Assembly (NCBI GenBank): GCA_025355465.1
Contig: JANXZO010000060.1
Coordinates: 1 to 58,248, forward strand
DNA length: 58,248 bases
Source of the DNA: Bacteroidales bacterium
GTDB lineage: Bacteria > Bacteroidota > Bacteroidia > Bacteroidales > FEN-979
Reading direction: 5' to 3'
Shown here: positions 36,642-45,551 of the stretch, piece after piece
Layout of the letters: each line of letters begins with the position of its first letter
Numbering within the stretch: position 1 is the first letter of the stretch
The notes under the pieces: generated by a model
Told to the model about the DNA's origin: nothing
The model's database searches: none
The model's input: only the letters and a program-made list of their open reading frames with translations
Translations under genes and position numbers: made by a program

Positions 36642-38750
36642 TTACTTTAATCCGCGCCGTTTCAGCAACGGCTCAACCGATGGCTCCTGACCCCTGAATT
36701 TCCGGTACTGTATCATCCCCTCATCGTCACCCGATTCGGCCAGACAAAATTTCCTGAATTTCGCCGCAAGTTCCTTGTTATATATGTCACCTGATTCCTT
36801 GAAGGCATTGAAAGCATCTGCATCCAGCACAGCCGCCCAGATATAGACATAATAGCCGGCGGCATAACCGCCATCGAAAATGTGTGCAAAATAGGTTGTA
36901 CGGTAGCGTGGAAGTATCTCGCTGATCAGGCCGATACTGTCCATGGCCTTTTTTTCAAAGGATGGGACCTGAACCACTGCCGGAGCTTTAAGGTCATGAT
37001 AATCAAGATCAAGCAAGGAAGCTGCGAGGTATTCAATCGTTTCGAACCCTTGGTTGAAGAGTCCGCTTTTCTGTATCTTGTCGATCAGGGTCTGCGGTAT
37101 GGCTTCTCCGGTTTTATAGTTTTTTGCATAGGCAAGCAAAACCTGTGGCTCACCTGCCCAGTTCTCCATCACCTGCGAAGGCAATTCAACATAATCCTGT
37201 GGAACAGTGCCGGCGGTGCGGTTATATTTTCCCTGCGTAAAAAGTCCGTGAAGCGCATGTCCGAATTCGTGAAAGAGGGTTGTCGTTTCATCCCAACTCA
37301 GCAACGAAGGGATGCCTGCAACTGGTTTGGTGAAGTTGCAAACCAGCGAAACTACCGGGTCGACACGTTTTCCATCTTCCCAGCCGGCCGACCTGAAATC
37401 AGTACACCATGCTCCTCCCCGTTTGCTGTCGCGTGGATAGTAGTCAAGATAAAGTATGCCGATATGCTTCCCGTCTGCTTCCTTTACTTCATAGGTTTCA
37501 ACATCTTTCTGGTAGGTTGGAATAGTTAAACATTTAGTAAATGTAATACCATATAATTTATTGGCAACGAGAAACATGCCATCACGAACATTGTCAAGAC
37601 TAAAGTAGGGCTTCAGTTCATTTTCATCGAGGTCATACTTCTCCTTCCGAACGATCTCGGCATAAAACCACCAGTCCCAAGGAGCAAGTTTAAATTTGGC
37701 ACCGTCCCGATCGATAATCTTCTGCATCTCGGCAGCTTCCTTTTTCGCAACAGGCAAGGCAGCGGTCCATAATTTCATCAGGAAATCATTCACCGTGGCA
37801 GGGGTTTTGGCCATGTTGTCGTCGATCACATAAGCTGCATAGCTGGGATATCCCAAAAGATTAGCCTTCTCAGCACGCAGCTTGACGATTTTCTCAACAA
37901 TGGCCTTGTTGTCAAATTTGTTGTCATTGTTACCACGCATAAAATAGCCCCTGTAGATCTTCTCCCGAAGTCCGCGGTTTTTGGCAAACTGGAGAAATGG
38001 GATCATGCTGGGTTTGGCCAGGGTAAAAACCCATTTCCCGGCCAGTCCCTTCTCTTTGGCAGTCTCTGCTGCACCATCAATTACCCCCTGCGGAAGTCCG
38101 TCCAAGTCGTTCTTATTGTCGATAACGAGCTTGAAATTCTCGTTGGTTTCAGCCAGCAGGTTCTCGCCGAAGTTAAGTGATTGCAAGGACAATTCCGTGT
38201 TCAGTTTGCGCAACTCCTCCTTCTTTTCAGGGGAGAGGTTGGCTCCCTGGCGTTCAAAATCGCGGAAGTATTTTTCGACCACCCTGATCTGTTGTTGATC
38301 AAGGCCCAGTTTCTGCCGGTTTTCATAAACGATTTTAATCCGCGCAAACAGCTTGTCATTCAGCATAATGTCATCGGCATGCTTCGACATCAGGGGACTG
38401 AGGCTACGCGCAATATTCTGGATTGACTTGTTGGTGTTTGCTTCATTGATATTGTAAAACACCTTGCCTACCCTGGTGAGCAGTTTCCCCGACTTGTCGA
38501 ATGCAAGAATTGTATTTTCGAAATCAGGCGCCGCTGAATTTGAGGTGATCACCTCGATCTCTTCATTTTGCTGACGCATACCTTCCACAATGGCAGGCAT
38601 GTAATCTGAAGTATCGATCTTGTCGAACGGTGGAACCTGGAACGGCGTGTCGTACTTGCTGAAGAACGGATTATCAGATTGTTTCTGGTTTTTGCAACCG
38701 ATAAATAGCGATGTTGACATAAGGACAACAATGAATAGTGTTTTTTTCAT
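36642..38750 (-). CDS. M3-family zinc oligopeptidase (Dcp-like)
   Basis: A 702-residue thimet-oligopeptidase-family metallopeptidase. The zinc-binding motif LFHEFGHALHG puts the first His near residue 494, with the third ligand Glu expected in the following ENWAGEP segment. The N-terminus is a lipoprotein signal (LFIGCKNQ, Cys near 19), so it is probably a membrane-anchored periplasmic enzyme that degrades short peptides, as is common for peptidyl-dipeptidase Dcp in Bacteroidota. The length matches the family. It is the first gene of a two-gene unit with the SH3-like protein. Confidence 0.93.
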   Translation of the reverse strand: MKKTLFIVVLMSTSLFIGCKNQKQSDNPFFSKYDTPFQVPPFDKIDTSDYMPAIVEGMRQQNEEIEVITSNSAAPDFENTILAFDKSGKLLTRVGKVFYNINEANTNKSIQNIARSLSPLMSKHADDIMLNDKLFARIKIVYENRQKLGLDQQQIRVVEKYFRDFERQGANLSPEKKEELRKLNTELSLQSLNFGENLLAETNENFKLVIDNKNDLDGLPQGVIDGAAETAKEKGLAGKWVFTLAKPSMIPFLQFAKNRGLREKIYRGYFMRGNNDNKFDNKAIVEKIVKLRAEKANLLGYPSYAAYVIDDNMAKTPATVNDFLMKLWTAALPVAKKEAAEMQKIIDRDGAKFKLAPWDWWFYAEIVRKEKYDLDENELKPYFSLDNVRDGMFLVANKLYGITFTKCLTIPTYQKDVETYEVKEADGKHIGILYLDYYPRDSKRGGAWCTDFRSAGWEDGKRVDPVVSLVCNFTKPVAGIPSLLSWDETTTLFHEFGHALHGLFTQGKYNRTAGTVPQDYVELPSQVMENWAGEPQVLLAYAKNYKTGEAIPQTLIDKIQKSGLFNQGFETIEYLAASLLDLDYHDLKAPAVVQVPSFEKKAMDSIGLISEILPRYRTTYFAHIFDGGYAAGYYVYIWAAVLDADAFNAFKESGDIYNKELAAKFRKFCLAESGDDEGMIQYRKFRGQEPSVEPLLKRRGLK

Positions 38751-38794
38751 GTTTTAGGAAGAGTTACGAATTAATCGGGATTTAAACAATAGGG

Positions 38795-38802
38795 CAAAGT
38801 TA
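38795..38802 (-). promoter_or_regulatory. Possible -7 promoter element for the M3 peptidase gene
   Basis: TAACTTTG on the minus strand fits TAnnTTTG and lies about 45 bases before the start codon at 38750. No good -33 box is seen at the right distance, so confidence is low. Confidence 0.35.
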
Positions 38803-38948
38803 TCAGATAAGTTTGGAAAATCCATCCTCTGGTTGTAACCTTTTACCATTTCTGGTATCTAGTATAAATTTATGGACAGGTTTATCCTCGCTTTTATCGA
38901 CAGGATCGCCTCATTTACCGAAAATTCTTCACCAGATGTCTGAAAAAT

Positions 38949-39843
38949 CTAAGTACATGACAAAATTTTAATACAATTTACAAGATCGTTTATTGACAAG
39001 GGGTTCAGCAGTGCATGGGCCAAGAAGATCAACCCAAACTTAAACAAACTAAAGGCCTTGCGGCCATGTTTCTTGGTTTCGATTGGATGACCGTTATTGT
39101 TTTTATTGATGCCGACAAGATAAACCCAAATGAAAGCCACACATGCCAGGGCAAGCAGCTTTGATATTCGATCGGGATCCGTGAGATGCGTATCTTCAAA
39201 ATTAAACCCACTGGATTTTAGGGACCGAAAATAACGTTTCCACCTGCCATCTGTCTTTATATTTGGCTAATGCCAGAGGGTCAAATCTGTACGATGCGAC
39301 AATAACGAATTCTATTTTGTTTTCACGGTTTATAACCTTCATCGCTGAAAGGTAAACCCATTGACCATCAATACAAACAATTTTGCGGTAATGATGAACG
39401 GTATTCAAAGGCAAGCTGTTAAACAACCAAGCGGATTTTGTTGGGCCTTTTCCGGGAACATCCACCCAAAGATTTTCGCGAATACGGATATAAAACGATA
39501 TTCGGGTTTTGATCAAATCCCTGAACCATTCGTCTCCAATGAACTCCCGGTCTGCCAGGAAAGAATCGATACAGTCCTCGCCAAACAAATCAATGAAACG
39601 ATGAACAATGGCTATGCGTTCCAAGGTGTTGGAATTGCCTCTTTTGTTCAACATAGTCCACATGATCGGAATCGCAACACCCTGATAAGCAATGCTTATC
39701 ATCAAGATATTGATATTCGCTTTCCCATACTTCCAATTGGTACGGTCAAAGCACAGACGATATGGTGGTTTTTCGGGCAACAAACTGAATATTATTTTGG
39801 CAATCAAATTTGTATCAACAATGAAATCAGCAAACAAGTCCTA
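38949..39843 (-). pseudogene. Truncated, frameshifted IS4-family transposase
   Basis: Two minus-strand frames together encode most of an IS4-family DDE transposase. The first contains FDRTNWKYGKANINILM (first Asp), DSFLADREFIGDEW (second Asp) and YKDRWQVETLF (Glu). It then shifts at a run of four A (39228-39231, one base too many). The second frame continues RSLKSSGFNFEDTHLTDPDRI and ends in the family's typical LSCT at 38949. The N-terminal 60-80 residues are missing: homology starts at FADFIVDT next to 39843. It therefore carries at least two lesions. No terminal inverted repeat pair can be found, because one end has been lost. Confidence 0.85.
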
Positions 39844-39943
39844 ACAATAGGGGGCCAAACCAGTTTGGAGACAGTGCAACCTTGAACCGACTGTAATAAT
39901 AATGAACATTAGCCGTTTTCTCAAATAATAAAAATCAGTAAAC

Positions 39944-40360
39944 ATGAAACAGACAATATTATCAATCTGCTTGTTGGCAGTTTCAACATTTCTTTTCGCA
40001 GGCACACCACCCGAGGCAGTTACTAAAGCGTTCAAACATAAATTTCCGACAGCGACCAGTGTAAAGCGGGGCAAAGAAAACGCAACCGAGTGGGAAGCAA
40101 ATGTTGTAGTCGGCCACACAGGCGAATCGGCAAACTTTTCTGCTGACGGACAATGGATGGAAACGGAAATTGAAATTACTGTTTCAGAACTTCCGGAAAA
40201 AGTTGTTGCGGCAATTAAGAAAGCATATCCTAACGCAACGATTGCTGGCGGTGACAAAATTGAAAATGCAAAGTCAGAAACATTTTACGAGGCAGACCTC
40301 AAGACAGGTTTGAAAACTAAAGAAGTTGTTTACAAAGCAGACGGCACATTCGTAAAGTAA
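39944..40360 (+). CDS. PepSY-like periplasmic protein
   Basis: A 138-residue exported protein with a signal peptide (ending LFAG) and two PepSY-like repeats: [24 protein letters not shown] and [24 protein letters not shown], each followed by short beta strands. In Bacteroidota such small PepSY-like (DUF2874-type) proteins are periplasmic and of unclear function. They often accompany membrane proteins or two-component systems. Here the partner is the membrane protein starting 11 bases downstream. The gene is more AT-rich than its neighbours and lies beside a broken transposase, which suggests acquisition by transfer (inference). Confidence 0.8.
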   Translation: MKQTILSICLLAVSTFLFAGTPPEAVTKAFKHKFPTATSVKRGKENATEWEANVVVGHTGESANFSADGQWMETEIEITVSELPEKVVAAIKKAYPNATIAGGDKIENAKSETFYEADLKTGLKTKEVVYKADGTFVK

Positions 40361-40371
40361 TTTTCTTTTGG

Positions 40372-41136
40372 ATGACAACTGAACAACTAAACAAGGTTGC
40401 CAAAATCACTATGATATTTTGGCTCATGAAGATTGTCGCCACAACACTTGGCGAGACGCTTGGCGATTTTATTTCCATGACTTTGAATCTTGGTTATACA
40501 GTTGGCATTGCCATTACACTTGCTTTCTTTTTTGTTGTGTTGCTTACACAACTTTCGGTAAAAAAATATGTGCCTGTTATTTATTGGTTAGTCATTATCG
40601 GCACGACAACTTTAGGCACAGAAATTTCCGACTACATTGACAGAACACTGCATCTTGGCTACACAGCTGGAAGCATTTTGCTTGTGAGTTGTTTAATGCT
40701 GACATTGTTTTTGTGGTTTCGCAAATACAAGAACCTTGAAGTCTTTCCAATCACAGAAAAGCAGAAAGAAATTTATTACTGGACAGCAATTCTTTTCTCC
40801 AATAGTCTGGGAACTGCTTTCGGAGATTTTCTTGGCGAATACTTCGGCATGAGTTATTTACAAGGTGCTTTCGTAACAGGAGGAGTAATTTTTGTTGTGG
40901 TGTTGCTTCACTATGTCACAAAAATTAATCGCATCGTTTTGTTTTGGGTTGCTTTTATTTTCACACGACCATTCGGTGCAACCTTTGGGGACTTCCTTAC
41001 AAAACCAACTGATAATGGAGGTTTACATCTTGGCACGTTGAACTCTTCACTCGTTTCGGTTTGCGTTATGACAGTTTTACTTTTCATTGCACACCGACAG
41101 CAATCGCTTAAATCCCAGCCTGCTGCACCAGCATGA
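40372..41136 (+). CDS. COG4705-type integral membrane protein with four internal repeats
   Basis: A 254-residue membrane protein with about eight helices. A motif recurs four times: TTLGETLGDF (near 20), TTTLGTEISDY (near 80), SNSLGTAFGDF (near 142) and TRPFGATFGDF (near 207), each at the start of a helix pair. I recognise it as an uncharacterised membrane-anchored family (COG4705). The conserved Gly, Thr and acidic residues in all four repeats suggest a symmetrical channel or carrier. It is probably cotranscribed with the PepSY-like gene. Its 3' end overlaps by 29 bases the convergent end of the pigment cluster. Confidence 0.8.
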   Translation: MTTEQLNKVAKITMIFWLMKIVATTLGETLGDFISMTLNLGYTVGIAITLAFFFVVLLTQLSVKKYVPVIYWLVIIGTTTLGTEISDYIDRTLHLGYTAGSILLVSCLMLTLFLWFRKYKNLEVFPITEKQKEIYYWTAILFSNSLGTAFGDFLGEYFGMSYLQGAFVTGGVIFVVVLLHYVTKINRIVLFWVAFIFTRPFGATFGDFLTKPTDNGGLHLGTLNSSLVSVCVMTVLLFIAHRQQSLKSQPAAPA

Positions 41137-42214
41137 AGCTGTGGTTGGTATTCCTGAAGTGGTTGTAAATCAAAATGTTTTTTAGTTCTGAAGGGATGAT
41201 GTCATTCATGTTGATTATCCCGGGATAGACTTGCCGCTTTAGGATATTGGCAGCAGTGTATAGGCCAAAGCCCGTGGCGGTGTGATATTCACCGCACAGA
41301 TGCTTGTACCAGCCATGGGCAGTAGCCGGAAAAAGTGAATCCGCAACACGTACATATTGCGGGTCCTGAGCTGGATCACCATTTATGCCCAGCAGGAAAA
41401 CATCAATGTCGGCGGGAGTAAGACCGTTTTTCTCGAGAAAACGGGGCACAAACAGGGACGTATCAAAATCGTGGTTCTGGCTGAACTGGTTGGATACATC
41501 GGTCAGTTGTGCATAAACGTTGGGACCGGGTTCTTTTCCCAGGAGGAAATAGGCAGATCCCTCTCCGGCCAGGGCGCCAGGAGCCATGTTCCCGCGGAGT
41601 TTGAGGTTATTTGCCGGTTCCATTTTCCACATACCGATGCGTCGTGTGATCGCCAGGTGGTTCAGCGTCATCTCGTCGATTGCGCCGGCGAGCACGTTGG
41701 CGGCCATTTTTTCCTCTATCTGCATCAGTGCGTCCAGCAGTCCGCTCTCAAAAGAGAAAGTACGGTGAACATAGGTGGCATTGTATCCGTGGCAACGAAG
41801 GTTGATGGCAATCTGCGAACTGATGGTGTTATAGGTGGACTGTATAAAAGGTGTGGGATTCAGAAACTTCTCCTCCCTGGTAAGCTCTCCCAAAATCTTT
41901 TCAGTGTCCTCGACACTTCCCAATCCGGTACCCGTAATAATAGCGTCAGGATTATCGCACGATCCATCGCTCATCGTGCTTTCGGCGTCATGCAGATTTC
42001 TCCTGGCATCCTGTATGCACAGCTTCGCCGAAGTTATGCCCATCTTTATCAGCCTGCTCATTCGACGGCCCAGGACAGGATCAATATATCCTCTGTAAAC
42101 AGGTTCGATACATTTCAGGTAATCCTCAGTATATTCCATCACCTCCGACAGAAACTCGTTGGTCTCAGCAGTTTTCTGCGGCGAGATGATACCTATTCCG
42201 TTGATGTAAGCCAT
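41108..42214 (-). CDS. Ketosynthase-like protein without active-site Cys (chain-length-factor type)
   Basis: A 368-residue thiolase-fold protein related to beta-ketoacyl-ACP synthases. The region that should hold TACxSG reads RTFSFESG (about 152-158), so the nucleophilic Cys is replaced (Phe near 154), and the HGTGT motif is replaced by GINGDPAQD. It therefore cannot condense by itself. In aryl polyene systems a Cys-less partner (ApeC type) forms a heterodimer with the active ketosynthase and sets chain length. This role fits here, with KS genes directly upstream. It is the last gene of the cluster. An 8-bp tandem repeat lies between its start and the previous gene. Confidence 0.78.
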   Translation of the reverse strand: MAYINGIGIISPQKTAETNEFLSEVMEYTEDYLKCIEPVYRGYIDPVLGRRMSRLIKMGITSAKLCIQDARRNLHDAESTMSDGSCDNPDAIITGTGLGSVEDTEKILGELTREEKFLNPTPFIQSTYNTISSQIAINLRCHGYNATYVHRTFSFESGLLDALMQIEEKMAANVLAGAIDEMTLNHLAITRRIGMWKMEPANNLKLRGNMAPGALAGEGSAYFLLGKEPGPNVYAQLTDVSNQFSQNHDFDTSLFVPRFLEKNGLTPADIDVFLLGINGDPAQDPQYVRVADSLFPATAHGWYKHLCGEYHTATGFGLYTAANILKRQVYPGIINMNDIIPSELKNILIYNHFRNTNHSFMLVQQAGI

Positions 42215-42216
42215 TT

Positions 42217-42248
42217 TAATGTGGTAATGTGGTAATGTGGTAATGTGG
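42217..42248. repeat. 8-bp tandem repeat, four copies
   Basis: TAATGTGG is repeated four times without error in the 37-base gap between two ketosynthase genes. On the coding strand the repeat (CCACATTA) ends 2 bases before the ATG of the Cys-less ketosynthase gene. Copy-number change by slippage would alter the spacing between the preceding stop codon and this start. Confidence 0.85.
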
Positions 42249-42251
42249 TCT

Positions 42252-43448
42252 TCACTTTCTGAAAATTAGCGACGTATCATTTCCCCCGAAACCAAACGAA
42301 TTGGTCATGACGATGTTAACCGGGATCCCCGTGAGCAGTTTCTCAACAGGGGAGAAGCTGAGTCCGGTGATGCGTTCACTGAAGTTCAGGTTGGGCCAAA
42401 CGACGTTGTGCTGCAGACACATGATGGAAAGTATAGATTCCATGGAACCGGCGGCACTGGTGGTATGTCCGGTAAAGGGTTTGGTTGAACTTACCATCGG
42501 TACGTTGTCTCCAAATAATCTTTCTATTGCGTTACCTTCGGCTATGTCGTTGTTGTCGGTCCCTGTTCCATGGGCATTGATATAATCGATGGCAGCAGGT
42601 TCGAGTCCGCTCACCTTGAGCGCCTCTTTCATGGCAAGAAATGCTCCCACACCATCGGGGGAGGAGGCGGTTTGATGGAAAGCCTCGCAGGCATTACCCC
42701 AGCCAATCAGTTCGCAAATGGCTTTGTTCCCGGTAATGGCAACAGAATCTTCGGATTCGAGTACGAGGTAGGCTGCTCCTTCGCCCAGGTTGATCCCGGC
42801 ACGGTGTTCATCGAAGGGTTTGCAGTGTTTCTTGTCCAGTATTTTCAAGGCATTGAAGCCATTGAGATGAAACTTTGTAAGCGATTCGCAACCTCCGGCG
42901 AGCACGCGATCAAGGCGGCCGGTCCGGATCATACGGGCCCCCAGCATCAGGGCATTGGCGGCCGAGGAGCAGGCCGTACTCAGGGTAGTGACAAAATCAC
43001 CTACCTTTAGGTGTGCGGCAATCTTTTCAGTACTGTCGGCACAATCGTAAGCGTCAATGTAAATATTGCGGGTATCGTTGGTCAGGAAATCGTTGTAGTA
43101 TTTTTCGCATTGATCCATCCCGCCTACGGTGGTGGCAGATATCAACCCGGTCCTGAGTTCGGAATGGTGATTTAAGCGTGCCTGTTGGTGAGCCTCGGCA
43201 GCAGCAATCAATCCGAGAAGTGCATTTCGCGAATACCCTTCCTGACAAGGAATTCCTGCAAGGGTGAAGAGCTCTTCATGGGTATGGGGAACCTCTCCGG
43301 CAGGGATCTCATCCTTCAACAGGGTATCCACATGCTGCAGTCTGCCGATTCCATGGCGGGTGCTGAGCAGTGCCGTCAGATTCTCCTGAACATTATCTCC
43401 AATACACGATATGAGTCCCAGTCCGGTAATGAAGATCCGCTGCGGCAT
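42252..43448 (-). CDS. Beta-ketoacyl-ACP synthase (FabF-like)
   Basis: A 398-residue ketosynthase with a complete catalytic set: Cys160 in LSTACSSAANA, His in INAHGTGTDNND and the Lys/His of SSTKPFTGHTTSAAG. It condenses malonyl-ACP with the growing acyl chain. It is 6 bp downstream of an ACP gene and directly upstream of the Cys-less ketosynthase gene, matching the ApeO/ApeC-type pairing for polyene elongation. No signal peptide is present, so it acts in the cytosol. Confidence 0.92.
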   Translation of the reverse strand: MPQRIFITGLGLISCIGDNVQENLTALLSTRHGIGRLQHVDTLLKDEIPAGEVPHTHEELFTLAGIPCQEGYSRNALLGLIAAAEAHQQARLNHHSELRTGLISATTVGGMDQCEKYYNDFLTNDTRNIYIDAYDCADSTEKIAAHLKVGDFVTTLSTACSSAANALMLGARMIRTGRLDRVLAGGCESLTKFHLNGFNALKILDKKHCKPFDEHRAGINLGEGAAYLVLESEDSVAITGNKAICELIGWGNACEAFHQTASSPDGVGAFLAMKEALKVSGLEPAAIDYINAHGTGTDNNDIAEGNAIERLFGDNVPMVSSTKPFTGHTTSAAGSMESILSIMCLQHNVVWPNLNFSERITGLSFSPVEKLLTGIPVNIVMTNSFGFGGNDTSLIFRK

Positions 43449-43454
43449 TCGGAT

Positions 43455-43709
43455 TTATTTTTTATGCTCGGTGATGTATTCAGCCATGGTACGGATCGAA
43501 TGGAATATCTTTTTCCCGTCTTTGGGGTCCTCAATCTTAATTCCGTAATTTTTTTCCAGCAGCACGATCAGCTCAAGCGCATCAATGGAATCCAGTCCCA
43601 GTCCTTCCCCGAACAGTGGTGCATCGGGATTGATATCATCGATAGATACATCTTCCAGGTTAAGCTGTTCTACAACTTCTTTCTTCAGTTTGTTGATTAA
43701 TTCTTCCAT
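43455..43709 (-). CDS. Acyl carrier protein
   Basis: An 84-residue acyl carrier protein with the phosphopantetheine attachment Ser in GLGLDSIDALELIVLLE (Ser near 41). It is more basic at the C-terminus than the second ACP of this cluster at 53694 and differs in the DSI versus DSL motif, so the two probably serve different steps. It lies between a short ketosynthase-like gene and a full ketosynthase. Confidence 0.93.
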   Translation of the reverse strand: MEELINKLKKEVVEQLNLEDVSIDDINPDAPLFGEGLGLDSIDALELIVLLEKNYGIKIEDPKDGKKIFHSIRTMAEYITEHKK

Positions 43710-43721
43710 AATAAAATCAGG

Positions 43722-44366
43722 TCAGTTATGTTCAAATAATTCTTTCATTTTTGTAACGTTGAAGGCAATTGGGGCAAAAGATGCCGTATCATGAGCCCTG
43801 CCGTCCTTTTCAACAAGCATTACCAGCGCATTGAATTTATTTCCCATCATTTCAACCCATCCGCATAGGCAGGCTTCCATCCGGTTATTTTCAAAATGTT
43901 CATGAACAATGTTGAAAATCATCTGGGGGTCGAATGATTCCGAAACAAGAAATGCGTTCTCCCCTTTAATCTTATGTTTGATACAAACCTCGCCAATCAC
44001 GATGTTCGGCAGGGTGTAAACGAATACTGAAGGACTTGGAAAGTAATTCGAACGGTCGCAGATTGTTTCATGATGTGCAACGTCAGTATCCAGGCTTGAA
44101 CTGGAATTCGAAAAAATAATTCCCACAGCTTCACTGGCATAACCCGCAATCGTTCTTGCCTTCAGAACAAGGTCGGTAGCGAGGAACCCAAGTTTACTGA
44201 CAGAATCCATCTTGTAAAACTTGGGATAATTAATCTGTTCCTGTTTGTAGACCGTTTTGATAAAGTCAGCAAAATTAATAAAATTTCCCTGAAAAAAGAG
44301 AAGATTGTCGTTAACAATCACCTTGTTCTCATGGATGTGGCAAAAGGATGTGACCGTTAACTCCAT
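43722..44366 (-). CDS. Short ketosynthase N-terminal-like protein
   Basis: A 214-residue protein that looks like the N-terminal half of a ketosynthase of the Ketoacyl-synt_2 type, with KLGFLATDLVLKA, AVGIIFSNSSSSLDTD and a core VIGEVCIKHKIKGENAFLVSESFD. Where the active-site Cys should be, the sequence reads LVSESFDP, so it is inactive in condensation, and the C-terminal half is absent. Such half-size proteins occur in Bacteroidota pigment clusters. A structural or scaffolding role with the full-length ketosynthase encoded next to it is inference. The start is taken at ATG 44366, one base after the previous stop, rather than 44396. Confidence 0.65.
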   Translation of the reverse strand: MELTVTSFCHIHENKVIVNDNLLFFQGNFINFADFIKTVYKQEQINYPKFYKMDSVSKLGFLATDLVLKARTIAGYASEAVGIIFSNSSSSLDTDVAHHETICDRSNYFPSPSVFVYTLPNIVIGEVCIKHKIKGENAFLVSESFDPQMIFNIVHEHFENNRMEACLCGWVEMMGNKFNALVMLVEKDGRAHDTASFAPIAFNVTKMKELFEHN

Positions 44367-44367
44367 G

Positions 44368-45549
44368 TTATAGTTTCTGATATATGGCAGCAGCATTACA
44401 ACCTCCGAAACCTGATGCCGTTTTCAGACATGTAGTCAGTTTTGCACGGCGGTTCCGGTCAATCACGTTAACAGGTGTTGTTACGCCTCGGGTTTCAAAC
44501 CCGGCAGAGCGGATCAGAAAATCTTCCCGGAGTGAGTGGATTGCGGCTACCGATTCAATAATCCCGGCTGCACCAAGCGTATGTCCCCAGTAGCCTTTGT
44601 AACTGTTCAACGGTACATCGGCAAGGTGACTGAGGCCAATTGCTTTCGACTCCATCTCATCGTTGAACGGGGTGGCGGTTCCGTGTGCCGAAATATAATG
44701 AATGTCGGTTGGTGATAGTCCTGCTTCGCTGATGGACTGATTTATGGCGGCGCTCAGCTCTTCTCCTGTTCTCGACGGACCGGAAATGTGGTTAGCGTCG
44801 TTGCTGATGGAAGTACCTGCTACGATAATGTTAATTTGCTCCGGCGCCGGTTCAGCTGAAAGAACCATCGTACCGCACCCTTCACCCAGCGACAGGCCGG
44901 TCCGGTTCAGGTCGAAGGGTTTGCAGGGCTCAGGGCTCAGGGCCTGAAAGGACTGGAATCCCGAGATGACGAATTCGGTGGCGATATCACCACCGGTAAC
45001 GATCGCCTGATCGTATAATCCTGCCTGAATTAACCTTTTGGCCATGGTGATGGCCACGACGCCGGAAATACAGGCATTGGAGATGACCATCGGGGTGTTT
45101 TGCATACCGAAGTAAGTGCCTAAGGTCCGTGCCAGTTCCCAAAGGTAAAGGCGCCGGTGGTTGAAAGCGGTTCGGTTTCTTTCTTCGAGCAGGTCGATAT
45201 TTCCTTTGGTGGTAGACAGGATGAAAAGAACCCGTTTGCCCCTGGGATCAACACCGGAGCTGGTCACGGCATCATGCATGGAGAGGATGATGAGTTTTTC
45301 CAGGCGGGTGTAAGCAGCGGCCGGCCGGTCGTGGTTTTGCGAATCCATGAACCGGGTGGCGCGTGAAGTTATTTCCTGGGTGTCTATCCTGGATATGGTA
45401 ACCGGTGCAGGAGACAGGATAGGATCTTCATGAACCCTGATCCCGGAAATATTGTTTTTCAGGTTGACAAAATTCTCGCCGGTAGTAAATCCGAGAGAAG
45501 AGATGATATTGTCGGCAACCACATATACCGGTCGTTTCTGTTGAAGCAT
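44368..45549 (-). CDS. Beta-ketoacyl-ACP synthase (second, active)
   Basis: A 393-residue ketosynthase with Cys160 (ISNACISGVVAI), His (ISAHGTATPFNDE) and the Lys-His region YKGYWGHTLGAAG. It is less close to FabF than its two paralogues in the cluster and fits the ApeR- or ApeO-like side group. The start at the ATG at 45549 is preferred over 45576: it directly follows the thioesterase stop (TGA then ATG after two bases), a coupled arrangement. The stop lies one base before the following short ketosynthase-like gene. Confidence 0.9.
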   Translation of the reverse strand: MLQQKRPVYVVADNIISSLGFTTGENFVNLKNNISGIRVHEDPILSPAPVTISRIDTQEITSRATRFMDSQNHDRPAAAYTRLEKLIILSMHDAVTSSGVDPRGKRVLFILSTTKGNIDLLEERNRTAFNHRRLYLWELARTLGTYFGMQNTPMVISNACISGVVAITMAKRLIQAGLYDQAIVTGGDIATEFVISGFQSFQALSPEPCKPFDLNRTGLSLGEGCGTMVLSAEPAPEQINIIVAGTSISNDANHISGPSRTGEELSAAINQSISEAGLSPTDIHYISAHGTATPFNDEMESKAIGLSHLADVPLNSYKGYWGHTLGAAGIIESVAAIHSLREDFLIRSAGFETRGVTTPVNVIDRNRRAKLTTCLKTASGFGGCNAAAIYQKL

Positions 45550-45551
45550 GG

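Noticed and set aside
39228-39231. Programmed frameshift in the IS4 transposase
   Set aside because: The four-base run is a weak slip site, this family encodes one frame, and the N-terminus is missing as well; decay is simpler.
41357-42235. 292-codon plus-strand ORF opposite the chain-length-factor-like gene
   Set aside because: Antisense shadow of a recognisable protein with no own features.
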